The position numbers were made by a program, and so were the translations under genes. Shown here piece after piece: positions 1 through 7,500 of a stretch of 53,534 bases of DNA (position 1 is the first letter of the stretch; each line of letters opens with the position of its first letter). Below the pieces are notes generated by a model that saw only the letters and a program-made list of their open reading frames with translations, did not search any database and was not told where the DNA came from. Source of the DNA: Micromonospora sp. H61 (lineage in GTDB: Bacteria; Actinomycetota; Actinomycetes; Mycobacteriales; Micromonosporaceae); the NCBI RefSeq assembly GCF_018070325.1, contig NZ_JAGPXY010000044.1, forward strand, positions 1 through 53,534. Reading direction: 5' to 3'.

Positions 1-417
1 GTCTAGGAGGAGGGTTTGGGGGCCTATGTTGATGCTTTCGACCAGCATGTGGGCGCGGAAGCGGCCGGTCTCCACCTTCGCTCCTCGTGCGCGTAGGGCG
101 TCGACCACCGCTGTCACCAGTGGCTCGGCGACCTCGGCGGGGGCGGCGGCGGTCCAGCTCGGTCGGCGGCCCTTGCGGACGTCGCCGTACAGGGTGAACT
201 GGCTGACCACCAGGATCGGCGCGCCGGTGTCGGCGGCGGACCGCTCACCGTCCAGGATGCGTACCTCGTGCACCTTGCGGGCCATCGTCTGAGCGGTCTC
301 CGCGGTGTCGGTGTGGGTCACGCCGAGCAGCACCAGCAGGCCGTTCTCGATGGCGCCGACCACCTCGCCGTCCACCGTCACGCTGGCCCGCCCGACGGTC
401 TGCACCACCGCCCGCAT
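1..417 (-). CDS. dtd: D-aminoacyl-tRNA deacylase (partial, 3' end outside window)
   Basis: Hydrolyses D-amino acids (and glycine) mischarged on tRNA, a cytoplasmic proofreading step. The frame begins MRAVVQTVGRASV and carries both family signatures: SQFTLYGD, and near the C-terminus NIGPQT, a variant of the usual NxGPxT. At 139 codons it is open to base 1; the family is usually about 145 residues, so only a few residues are missing. The ATG at 417-415 overlaps the TGA of the upstream methyltransferase gene (TGATG), which suggests translational coupling. The family call is secure; the exact C-terminus cannot be seen. Confidence 0.93.
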   Translation of the reverse strand, partial: MRAVVQTVGRASVTVDGEVVGAIENGLLVLLGVTHTDTAETAQTMARKVHEVRILDGERSAADTGAPILVVSQFTLYGDVRKGRRPSWTAAAPAEVAEPLVTAVVDALRARGAKVETGRFRAHMLVESINIGPQTLLLD

Positions 418-1901
418 CAGGCGCTCACCGGCTCGATGAAGCCGCGCTCCACCAGGTGCGCCACGATCGGGCCGGCGGCCTCGGCCATCTCGTCGGGCTC
501 GACGTCGTGCGCGGCGGCCAGCAGGGCGAGCTGGTCACGCAGCGGCAGCCGGCCGTCGGCGCCACCGACCAGCGCCAGCACCAGCGGGTCGATCTCCTCG
601 GTCCAGCGCAGGCCGTGCGGCATAGCGAGGACCTGCCGGTCCACCCCCCAGCCCTCGTCGCCCATGGTGGCCTCCTGTCGTAGCTGGAGGCCCTCGGCGG
701 CCCGGTAGCGCTCGGCGAGCAACGCCTCGGTGTCGCGTACCCGGAGAAAGTCCTGGCGGTCGAACCAGGCGGCGACCTGGTCGCCCAGCGGTGGCTGCAC
801 CCGCTGGCGCAGATCCTCCACCCGCACCACCGGGTCGGCGTGCCCGCTCCGACGCAGTGACACGATGCCGAAGCCGATGCCCTCCACCTTGTGTGCGTCG
901 AACCAGTCCAGCCAGGCGGCCATCCGCTGCGGGTCGGCGGTCTCGCCGACGTCGGTGAGCCACAGGTCGACGTACGCCATCGGGTCGGCCACCTCGCGTT
1001 GGATCACCCAGGCGTCCAGACCGGTCCCGGCGAACCAGCCGGCCACCCGCTCGTCCCACTCCTCGCCGGCGACGTGCACCCAGTTCGCCAGGTACTGCAT
1101 GGTGCCGCCCTCGGTGAGCAGGCCCGGGGCGGCGGCGGCCAGTTCGGCGCCGATCGCGTCACCGATCCGGCCGGAGTCGCGGTACACGTGCGTGGTCGTG
1201 CCCGGGCCGACCACGAACGGTGGGTTGCTCACCACCAGGTCGAACCGCCGACCGGCCACCGGGGCGACCAGGTCGCCGCGGAGCAGTTCCCACTCCTGAC
1301 CGTTGAGGGCGGCGGTGGTCGCGGCGAAGCGCAGCGCCCGCTCGGAGAGGTCGGTGGCGGTCACCGACCTGGCGTGGGTGCCCAGGTGCAGGGCCTGGAT
1401 GCCGGAGCCGGTGCCCAGGTCCAGTGCGGTGTCGACCGGCCGGCGCATGGTCGCGCCGATCAGGGTGTGGGTTGCCCCGCCGACGCCGAGGACGTGCTCG
1501 GCGTGCAACGGGCGACCCGGGCGGGCGCTGGCCGGCACGTCGGCGAGCACCCACCAGTCCTCGCCGTACGGCTCCAGGTCGATGCCGGCACGCAGGCCGT
1601 CGCCGTACCGCTCGACCAGCCCGCCCGCGAGGGCCTCGGCCAGGCTCAGCGGCGCCAGCGCGGCGGCCACCGCCGCCTCCGATTCGGTCTGGGCGCAGAT
1701 GAACAGCCGGATCAGGGTGCCGAGCGGGTCGCCGTCCTCGGTGGCGCGCAGCGCGGCCCGATAGTCGTTGCGGGCGACCGCCGCGGTCGCCTGGGCGCCC
1801 AGCCGCTCGGCGATGCCGTGGCTGGTGAATCCGGTCCGGGTCAGTGCGCTGCGCAGCGCGTCGACACCGGCGGGGGAGAGCAGCATGTCGTGTTCGTCCA
1901 C
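417..1901 (-). CDS. SAM-dependent methyltransferase, NPPF type
   Basis: A 494-residue class I methyltransferase. The SAM-binding motif I is DLGTGSGIQAL (about residues 161-171), followed by TATDLSERAL. The catalytic motif SNPPF (about 225-229) is typical of enzymes that methylate exocyclic or glutamine nitrogens in nucleic acid or protein. About 150 residues precede the catalytic core and about 180 follow it, an architecture common in actinobacterial proteins annotated only as methyltransferases; the substrate is unknown. The GTG at 1901 has GGGAGG about 12 bases upstream, a little far, so the in-frame ATG at 1886 is an alternative. Its stop overlaps the dtd start. The gene lies 36 bases downstream of the hipA-like gene on the same strand. 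Confidence 0.85.
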   Translation of the reverse strand: MDEHDMLLSPAGVDALRSALTRTGFTSHGIAERLGAQATAAVARNDYRAALRATEDGDPLGTLIRLFICAQTESEAAVAAALAPLSLAEALAGGLVERYGDGLRAGIDLEPYGEDWWVLADVPASARPGRPLHAEHVLGVGGATHTLIGATMRRPVDTALDLGTGSGIQALHLGTHARSVTATDLSERALRFAATTAALNGQEWELLRGDLVAPVAGRRFDLVVSNPPFVVGPGTTTHVYRDSGRIGDAIGAELAAAAPGLLTEGGTMQYLANWVHVAGEEWDERVAGWFAGTGLDAWVIQREVADPMAYVDLWLTDVGETADPQRMAAWLDWFDAHKVEGIGFGIVSLRRSGHADPVVRVEDLRQRVQPPLGDQVAAWFDRQDFLRVRDTEALLAERYRAAEGLQLRQEATMGDEGWGVDRQVLAMPHGLRWTEEIDPLVLALVGGADGRLPLRDQLALLAAAHDVEPDEMAEAAGPIVAHLVERGFIEPVSA

Positions 1902-1937
1902 CCCGACATCCTGCCTCCCGTCGCGTCCCGGATCGCG

Positions 1938-3137
1938 TCACCCGACCGATTTGCAGATCGTCAGGGTGTCGAGCCGCTCCGTGTAATGAGCCGCCAACGC
2001 GTCGAATCGTGTTCGGGCCTCGTCTGCCATAACCGTGGTCCACGCCGTTCGCAGCCGCGCCACGGTCTGCGTCACCGTCTCAAAGGTCCGCTCCGGGTCC
2101 GCACCAGCTCGCTCTGCCAGGCGCCGAAAGTGGTCGCCGGTGATGGCGCTCGGCACTGTCTCAGCATTCAGGCTGAGCGCCAGCGGAGCCCAACGAAAGT
2201 TGGAATAGAGCGACAGAGAGTGGAAGTCGTAAACAGGGGCGAGGTGGGGAGTCCGTCCGTCCGCGTATCTGATCGCCCAGTTCTTCAGATGCCCGTCTGT
2301 ATTGCCAACCACCAGCAGGGCAACAAGACGAGCAATGAAGTCGTGGTACCCGCCGTCCCCGGTAAGCTGCCGGATCGCTGCGGCCAAACCGTCGTACGAG
2401 GCACCCGATTCGCTGTACTTGAACTTAGGATCGACGTCCGCGATTTGGGCGAAGTCCTCCACGTGGATGCGTTCCCCGTATGCGCGGTCAAACCGTTGAA
2501 TGACGTAGACGAGATCAGCCGGGCGGACTAGCCCATCGGGGAGACCTTTGACCTCGTCCGCACGCAGGAGATCCACTGCCGGAACTGGGAATCCGGCTGC
2601 TGCCAACCATCTCATGGTCAGATACTCATTGGTGGGTAGCTCACGCAGACTCTGGTCGGGCAGTTTTACGATCCACCAACCGCCCTGCCCGCTGACTGGC
2701 ACGGTGAGTCGGTCAGCTGAGATCGAATACTTAAGCTGGACACCGGCCAGCGAGTGGCGTAGCGGGTGGTCGATCTGCTCCCCTGAGTCTGGGAGAAAAT
2801 CGTCCTCCGGCTCGCTGTCGGCATGCACGGTTACGGCACCTGGCAGGTTGCTGCCCACTCTGAGTAGCAGGGTGAAGTCGCCCACTCTTCCGCCCCCGAG
2901 TTCACGGATGATCTGACGCCGCAAGGCGCCTTCGGGTAGCAAGTTGGCGAACCAGGGCGGCAGGCCGACGCGTGTACGTCGGACCGATCGCGGATCGTCT
3001 TCGAAGATCTGGCCAAGAACTTGATGATCGGGAGAGGAAAGGTCATCGTCGTAGATGAATTCGGAACCGCCCTGAACAAACTGGAGCTCACCGACCCGAC
3101 GACCATGTAGCCGCACCTCGGCTGTCGTTCCTGCCAT
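1938..3137 (-). CDS. HipA-type serine/threonine kinase
   Basis: A 399-residue protein with the full HipA architecture. The N-terminal subdomain has PPWFANLLPEG (60-70). The glycine loop is SLAGVQLK (129-136), and a VAIK-like lysine sits in WWIVKLP (about K158). Then come LPTNEYLTMRWLA, YVIQRFDR, the catalytic loop GNTDGHLKNW (D281, N286) and the metal-binding PVYDFHS (D304). All kinase residues are present, so the enzyme should be active. Known HipA toxins phosphorylate glutamyl-tRNA synthetase or other targets and are neutralised by an HTH protein, HipB. No HipB-like gene is adjacent. Instead the ATG at 3137 follows the stop of the DUF262 gene by one base (TGA-C-ATG), so the two are coupled. 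G+C is well below that of the neighbours. An in-frame upstream extension exists but would lie inside the DUF262 gene. Confidence 0.9.
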   Translation of the reverse strand: MAGTTAEVRLHGRRVGELQFVQGGSEFIYDDDLSSPDHQVLGQIFEDDPRSVRRTRVGLPPWFANLLPEGALRRQIIRELGGGRVGDFTLLLRVGSNLPGAVTVHADSEPEDDFLPDSGEQIDHPLRHSLAGVQLKYSISADRLTVPVSGQGGWWIVKLPDQSLRELPTNEYLTMRWLAAAGFPVPAVDLLRADEVKGLPDGLVRPADLVYVIQRFDRAYGERIHVEDFAQIADVDPKFKYSESGASYDGLAAAIRQLTGDGGYHDFIARLVALLVVGNTDGHLKNWAIRYADGRTPHLAPVYDFHSLSLYSNFRWAPLALSLNAETVPSAITGDHFRRLAERAGADPERTFETVTQTVARLRTAWTTVMADEARTRFDALAAHYTERLDTLTICKSVG

Positions 3138-3138
3138 G

Positions 3139-4728
3139 TCACGCGGCCGTTCGCAAAACGTCCGCCAATGATTGCCCGTCCCGTGCGCCCCACTCGGCCA
3201 TTCGATTGACGTGGCCAGTAATGATGCGGAGGCATGCCTGCGCCCGTAGTTCCAGGAACCCGGTCCAGTCGTCGTGCAGCGCGAGGGCCGCAGCATCCTC
3301 GCTGATCAGATGGCTGGCTGCGACGGTTGGCGAGGCGGCTACCAGGAGCGAGCGGGTGAGACGTTCCCCGGGGGGGAGCACAAACCGGTTAGCGATCGTG
3401 CCATGGGCCTTGTCGCCGCTCTCCGGCAGTAGGGGACGTAACGGACTGCCCTGCTCCAGCAGCCGAGTGATGTCGATGATCTCGCCGCTGTCGAGATCAC
3501 GAGGCTCGGCCGCGAGGAGCCCCAGGGTGTTGAGCTTGGTCATTGCGTGGTTGAAATGCACCTTGTCCAACTCTGCGGCGAAGTCCGGGAAGGACTGCAC
3601 CTGTCGCAAGACGTTTGTCGCAGCGGTCAACGCATTGGGCGCGTCCACCGACTCCACCTGATTGCGGACGTCGGCCACGCTGACTCCACGGGCGCGGGTG
3701 CCAGCGACAGCACTGCGCCAGACCCAGCGACGCAGCAACGTCGCCGGTCGACCACTCGGTGTGCCGTGCAAGCGGACGAACCGCACCAAGATCGGCAGCA
3801 CGTGTGAGTAGGGCAAGAGCCTGATGTGGGGAATGCCGCATTCGCCACGTAGGAACTCGACTACCTCCCTCAGTCGTGCCGCGACCTCGCGGAGCGTTTC
3901 GGCCGGGTCGTCCTGGGGCCCGAACTCCTGCCGGAAGTCCTCTCGGAAAATATCGCCACCCCGATACGCGAGGACGCAGCGCAGGGTGAGCCGATCGTCG
4001 AGCGTTCCGAAGCCGAGCGTGGCCGGAACCTGGCCAAGGCCGTGCAGGCTGCTCAGTTCGTCGTTGACGGCACCGGTGTGTAACGCCTGGAAGACTTCTG
4101 ACTTGGTGAGCCGCTTTCCGGTGGTGTTCATTCGGGTGAAGATCTCAAGTAGGGCGTTCTCGTCGGCCGAGTGAACGACGTACGTCGGAATCTGGTACTC
4201 GCGTATCGCTTTGGCCGCCTGGTCGGCGAGGGCGAGTTGTTCATCGGAGAGCCAGTCGGAGTTATCCCGCATCCAGCGGAGCAGGACCGCGGTATCCAGC
4301 AGAGAGCTGACGGGCACCCAGGACCGCGGCGGTCGTTGACGGTTGCCGATGGTGTGAAACTCGCCGGTATCGAGATCGAGATGGACCCGGAAACGTGGAT
4401 CGACCGAGCGGTCGGCCCGGGTCAGAGCACCGACGAGAGACACGATGCGCTGTTGACCGTCAACAACCCAGAGAGCCGCTGCTGTCTCGGGTGCCACGAC
4501 TTCGAGTGGGCCAACCTGGAGGCGTTGCGCCGGCGCTGGGCGTCGCCACAGCAGCAGGTTTCCGATCGGGAAGCCCCGCAGCAGGCTGTCAAAAAGTCGG
4601 ACGATGTCGGACGCTTCCCACTTGAAGGACCGCTGGAAAGGCGGTATTCGGACCAGTCCGGTGGTGACGTCCCGGACCAGATCCTCCGGCGTGCGGTATT
4701 CGACGCGTGGCCTCTCCAGGCTCGGCAC
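3139..4728 (-). CDS. DUF262 (ParB/GmrS-N-like) domain protein
   Basis: A 529-residue protein. The N-terminal DUF262 domain (about 1-220) shows RIPPFQRSFKWE (27-38), GFPIGNLLLWR (52-62), VVDGQQRI (88-95) and FTRMNTTGKRL (197-207). In GmrS, SspE and BrxU this fold binds and hydrolyses nucleotides and can act with a nuclease. The remaining 300 residues look helical. I see no clear HNH motif of the DUF1524 type, so the usual partner nuclease is absent or too diverged to recognise. The GTG at 4728 is chosen because AAAGGAGG lies five bases upstream; an in-frame ATG at 4809 lacks such a site. The next gene is a HipA kinase one base away, so the two probably act together. The function is unknown; phage defence or a toxin-antitoxin-like role is inference. 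Confidence 0.88.
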   Translation of the reverse strand: MPSLERPRVEYRTPEDLVRDVTTGLVRIPPFQRSFKWEASDIVRLFDSLLRGFPIGNLLLWRRPAPAQRLQVGPLEVVAPETAAALWVVDGQQRIVSLVGALTRADRSVDPRFRVHLDLDTGEFHTIGNRQRPPRSWVPVSSLLDTAVLLRWMRDNSDWLSDEQLALADQAAKAIREYQIPTYVVHSADENALLEIFTRMNTTGKRLTKSEVFQALHTGAVNDELSSLHGLGQVPATLGFGTLDDRLTLRCVLAYRGGDIFREDFRQEFGPQDDPAETLREVAARLREVVEFLRGECGIPHIRLLPYSHVLPILVRFVRLHGTPSGRPATLLRRWVWRSAVAGTRARGVSVADVRNQVESVDAPNALTAATNVLRQVQSFPDFAAELDKVHFNHAMTKLNTLGLLAAEPRDLDSGEIIDITRLLEQGSPLRPLLPESGDKAHGTIANRFVLPPGERLTRSLLVAASPTVAASHLISEDAAALALHDDWTGFLELRAQACLRIITGHVNRMAEWGARDGQSLADVLRTAA

Positions 4729-4859
4729 GGCCACCTCCTTTCCAGGACCCACCGAGAGTATCGGCAACAGGTCCCTGGTCCCAGCTACGTGGCCGGTGAG
4801 ACGTGGCAAAGTCAGGGTGGCATCCGCCCACCCGTGACGGGCCAGGCAGGATGGTCCGC

Positions 4860-5441
4860 ATGACGCTCGTTCTGCCCATCGACCCGGAGGCCAACCGCCT
4901 GCTGGAGCGTAGCCCGCTGGCCCTGCTGGTCGGCATGGTTCTTGATCAACAAGTGGCGATGGAGAAGGCGTTCTCGTCGCCGTACGTGCTCCAGCAGCGG
5001 CTCGGCCATGAGCTGGACGCGGCGGAGCTGGCCGGGTACGACCCGGAGGCCCTGGTCGCGCTCTTCGCCCAGCCGCCCGCGCTGCACCGGTTCCCGAAGG
5101 CCATGGCGGCCCGGGTGCAGGAGGTCTGCCAGGTGCTGGTGGAGCGCTACGACGGGGACGCGGCGCTGCTCTGGGCCGAGGTCGCCGACGGGCCGGAGCT
5201 GCTGCGCCGGGTCTCCGCGCTGCCCGGCTTCGGCAAGCAGAAGGCGCAGATCTTCGTGGCCCTGCTCGGCAAGCGGTTCGGGGTGACCCCGCAGGACTGG
5301 CGGAAGGCGGCCGGAGACTACGGCGACCCGGGCGCGTACCGGTCGGTGGCCGACGTCACGGACGCCGATTCGCTACGTCGGGTGCGGGAGTTCAAGCAGC
5401 AGATGAAGGCGGCGGCCAAGGCGAAGACCACCGGCGGCTGA
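4860..5441 (+). CDS. HhH-GPD family base-excision repair protein
   Basis: A 193-residue protein resembling the short actinobacterial HhH-GPD group. It has LVGMVLDQQVAMEKAF near the N-terminus and a helix-hairpin-helix LPGFGKQKAQIF at about residues 121-132. These proteins are related to DNA glycosylases, but this one is short and shows no obvious iron-sulphur cysteines, so its activity is uncertain. The ATG at 4860 is preferred over the one at 4851 because AGGCAGGA is better spaced. It is transcribed divergently from the DUF262 gene, with a 131-base gap that probably marks the right edge of the lower-GC cassette. Confidence 0.78.
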   Translation: MTLVLPIDPEANRLLERSPLALLVGMVLDQQVAMEKAFSSPYVLQQRLGHELDAAELAGYDPEALVALFAQPPALHRFPKAMAARVQEVCQVLVERYDGDAALLWAEVADGPELLRRVSALPGFGKQKAQIFVALLGKRFGVTPQDWRKAAGDYGDPGAYRSVADVTDADSLRRVREFKQQMKAAAKAKTTGG

Positions 5442-5469
5442 CCGACCGGCCTGTTGAGGGGCGGTCTGC

Positions 5470-5781
5470 TCAGGCGGCGGTCGGGTGCGCCAGCGAGGCC
5501 AGCGCGCGCCGGACGTCGGCCAGCGAGACGGTCGCCGAGTCGTCCAGGTCGGCCAGGCCGGCCTCGATCCACTGGCGCATCAGCGTGGTGACCCCGATGC
5601 CCCGGGCGTCGGCGGCGGCGCGGACCCGCTCGTAGGTGTCCAGTGGCAGCCGAACCGAGCGGCTCACCATCGGTACGTCGCTGTCGGGGGTGGGCAGCTC
5701 CGCCGCCGGGCTCTCGTCGATCAGCTCGGCGATTCGCTCGCCGCCGCCGTGGAACTGCTTGGTCGCGTCGTTACGGTGCAT
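5470..5781 (-). CDS. Ribbon-helix-helix (CopG/BrnA-like) antitoxin
   Basis: A 103-residue protein. Its central SRSVRLPLDTYERVRAAA and IGVTTLMRQWIEAGL have the strand-helix-helix pattern of CopG/Arc repressors, followed by a C-terminal helix. It lies 17 bases downstream of the BrnT-like gene on the same strand, the toxin-then-antitoxin order of brnTA modules. GAGGAG sits nine bases before the ATG at 5781; the GTG at 5787 is only three bases from that site, so ATG is preferred. The RHH domain would bind the module's promoter and autoregulate. The fold is fairly sure; antitoxin activity is inferred from context. Confidence 0.7.
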   Translation of the reverse strand: MHRNDATKQFHGGGERIAELIDESPAAELPTPDSDVPMVSRSVRLPLDTYERVRAAADARGIGVTTLMRQWIEAGLADLDDSATVSLADVRRALASLAHPTAA

Positions 5782-5798
5782 CGTCACGGCCTCCTCAT

Positions 5799-6083
5799 CT
5801 ACCGAGATCTCCGCACGGCCTCGTCGTAGCGCTTGGACTCGACGTCGCTCAACTCGCGGGCGGAGAGAATGTCCCAGTCGTTGTCGGTGCCATCGGCCTC
5901 GGCGAGCAGCACCGCCAGCCTGCGGCCCCGACGGGCGGCGGCGTAGACCACCATCACGTCGTCACCCAGATGACGGATGACCCGTCGGGCGCTGTGCAGC
6001 GCCTCCCAGACTTCCCCGGGTGTGACGTCGTAGACCCTCAGGTTGGCCAACGCCTCGTCGGTGAAGCTGAACCTGCTGCCCAC
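5799..6083 (-). CDS. BrnT-like toxin, putative
   Basis: A 94-residue protein. Its C-terminal pattern (ILSARELSDVESKRYDEA) resembles the ISAR...ERxxYE region of BrnT, a RelE-fold ribonuclease. The preceding VMVVYAAARRGRRLAVLLAEA fits the central sheet. The N-terminus departs from classical BrnT, which usually reads FEWDxxKxxxNxxKHG, so it may be a diverged subfamily. TACGCT ends seven bases before the GTG at 6083 and there is no Shine-Dalgarno sequence, which suggests a leaderless mRNA. Pairing with the RHH gene downstream supports a toxin-antitoxin role. Without the neighbour I would call it hypothetical. Confidence 0.6.
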   Translation of the reverse strand: MGSRFSFTDEALANLRVYDVTPGEVWEALHSARRVIRHLGDDVMVVYAAARRGRRLAVLLAEADGTDNDWDILSARELSDVESKRYDEAVRRSR

Positions 6084-6187
6084 ATCGCGGAGCGTACCAC
6101 GGGCGTAACACGCGGCGGGATGAGTCGAAGTTCGCTGATCACGGACCTGCGGTGACAGGATGAGGCGTAACCCCCTCGAGGAGGTCC

Positions 6188-6547
6188 ATGGTGAAGCGTC
6201 AGGCGTACCAGCCGATTCTGATCACCGACGCCTCGCGCAGCCAGGACGATCAGCTCAACAGTCGCCAGCGCCGCTATGTCCTGATGATGGGCATCCGGGT
6301 GCTGTGCATCATCGTCGGCGCGATCCTGGTCGGTGCGAACGCCCCACTGCTCTGGCTCTGGCTGCCACTGTGCGGCCTCGGCATGGTGCTCATCCCCTGG
6401 CTGGCCGTGCTGCTGGCCAACGACCGGCCGCCGAAGGAAGAGCACCGGCTGGCCAACCGGTTCCACCCCCGCCAACAGGACGACACCCCGCCGATGAGCC
6501 TCACCGCCGAGGAGCGCCCACACAAGGTCATCGACCTCGAACCCTGA
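6188..6547 (+). CDS. DUF3099 domain membrane protein
   Basis: A 119-residue protein matching the DUF3099 pattern: ILITDASRSQDDQLNSRQRRY followed by two hydrophobic helices (about 33-52 and 56-76) and a hydrophilic tail. The family is actinobacterial and of unknown function; the topology suggests a small inner-membrane protein with both ends in the cytoplasm. The ATG at 6188 is preceded by GAGGAGGTCC, a strong ribosome binding site. It stands alone and its stop lies inside a terminator-like hairpin shared with psuK, which converges on it. Confidence 0.85.
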   Translation: MVKRQAYQPILITDASRSQDDQLNSRQRRYVLMMGIRVLCIIVGAILVGANAPLLWLWLPLCGLGMVLIPWLAVLLANDRPPKEEHRLANRFHPRQQDDTPPMSLTAEERPHKVIDLEP

Positions 6548-6571
6548 CCCGCGAACGGGCCAGGGTTCGAG
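6536..6571. terminator. Hairpin between DUF3099 and psuK genes
   Basis: Eleven-base perfect arms CTCGAACCCTG (6536-6546) and CAGGGTTCGAG (6561-6571), with a further CCC/GGG pairing inside the loop. It overlaps the DUF3099 stop codon and lies between convergent genes, so it could end transcription from both sides. There is no U-run. Confidence 0.55.
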
Positions 6572-6600
6572 CAGTCGGGGCTGTGGCCGTGCGCCGGCTG

Positions 6601-7500
6601 CTACGCCTGTGGCCGAGCCCCGGCGGTGGAGACGGCCAGCGCGCCCAGGTCGGTGGCGCGGCCCAGTGCCGCAGTCGGGGTGGCACCGGCGAGCCACGCG
6701 GTGAGCAGACCGGCCGCGAAGGCGTCGCCAGCGCCCGTGACGTCCACCACCGCCACCCGGCTGGCCGGGGCCACGCAGACCGGCGTGGTGCGGTCCACCC
6801 AGACCGCGCCGGCCGCGCCGCGCTTCACCACCACCCGCCGAGCCGTCGCCGACAGCACCCGCCCCTGCGCCGCCGGGTCCAGCCCGCCGGCCAGCACCGT
6901 GGCCTCGTCCGCGTTGACCAGGAGCAGGTCGATGTCGCGTACCCAGCTCAGAAACGCCGCCGCGCCGACCCGCCGCAACGGCGCCGCGGAGGCCGCGTCG
7001 ACGCTGATGGTGAGCCCGCGCTCGCGGGCGGCGGCCAACGCCCGCAGCCCCGCGCCGCGCGACTCCGCGTCCAACAGGGTGTACGCGGACAGGTGCAGAT
7101 GCCCGGCGCCGGGCGCCGCCGCGATGGCCTGCTCGACGTGCGCGGCGCTCAGCCGCAGGTTCGCGCCGCGCTGGCTGACCATGGTGCGCTCGTCGTCGGC
7201 GGCCAACACGATGACAGTGCCGGTCGGGGCGCCCTCGACCCGCTCGACGGCACAGTCGACGCCCGCCCGTTCCAGCTCGGCCACCCGGTCCCGCCCGGCG
7301 TCGTCGTCACCGACGGCCCCGACGAGCGTGACGTCCACCCGCTGCGCGGCGACCCAGGCGGCGGTGTTGGCCGCCTGACCGCCGCCGCCGAGACTGATCG
7401 CGGCCCCGGTGTCCGAGCCGGCCGCGAGCGGCCCGGACAACACGGCGACCACGTCGGTGATCACGTCGCCGACGACGACCATCCGGGCCGGTCGGGTCAT
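6601..7500 (-). CDS. psuK: PfkB-family kinase, probable pseudouridine kinase
   Basis: A 299-residue ribokinase-fold enzyme. It has the N-terminal glycine-rich substrate site SLGGGGQAAN (36-45) and the PfkB signature DVTGAGDAFAAG, whose GAGD aspartate is the catalytic base (about D259). Family members phosphorylate sugars or nucleosides. The gene overlaps psuG by ATGA, and this pairing makes pseudouridine the likely substrate: the kinase makes pseudouridine 5'-phosphate and PsuG splits it to uracil and ribose 5-phosphate. The fold is sure; the substrate rests on the neighbour. Confidence 0.85.
   Translation of the reverse strand: MTRPARMVVVGDVITDVVAVLSGPLAAGSDTGAAISLGGGGQAANTAAWVAAQRVDVTLVGAVGDDDAGRDRVAELERAGVDCAVERVEGAPTGTVIVLAADDERTMVSQRGANLRLSAAHVEQAIAAAPGAGHLHLSAYTLLDAESRGAGLRALAAARERGLTISVDAASAAPLRRVGAAAFLSWVRDIDLLLVNADEATVLAGGLDPAAQGRVLSATARRVVVKRGAAGAVWVDRTTPVCVAPASRVAVVDVTGAGDAFAAGLLTAWLAGATPTAALGRATDLGALAVSTAGARPQA

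Noticed and set aside
3139..3600. Possible DUF1524/HNH nuclease at the C-terminus of the DUF262 protein
   Set aside because: The diagnostic His and Asn arrangement could not be found; the segment with NHAMTKLN is not a convincing HNH.
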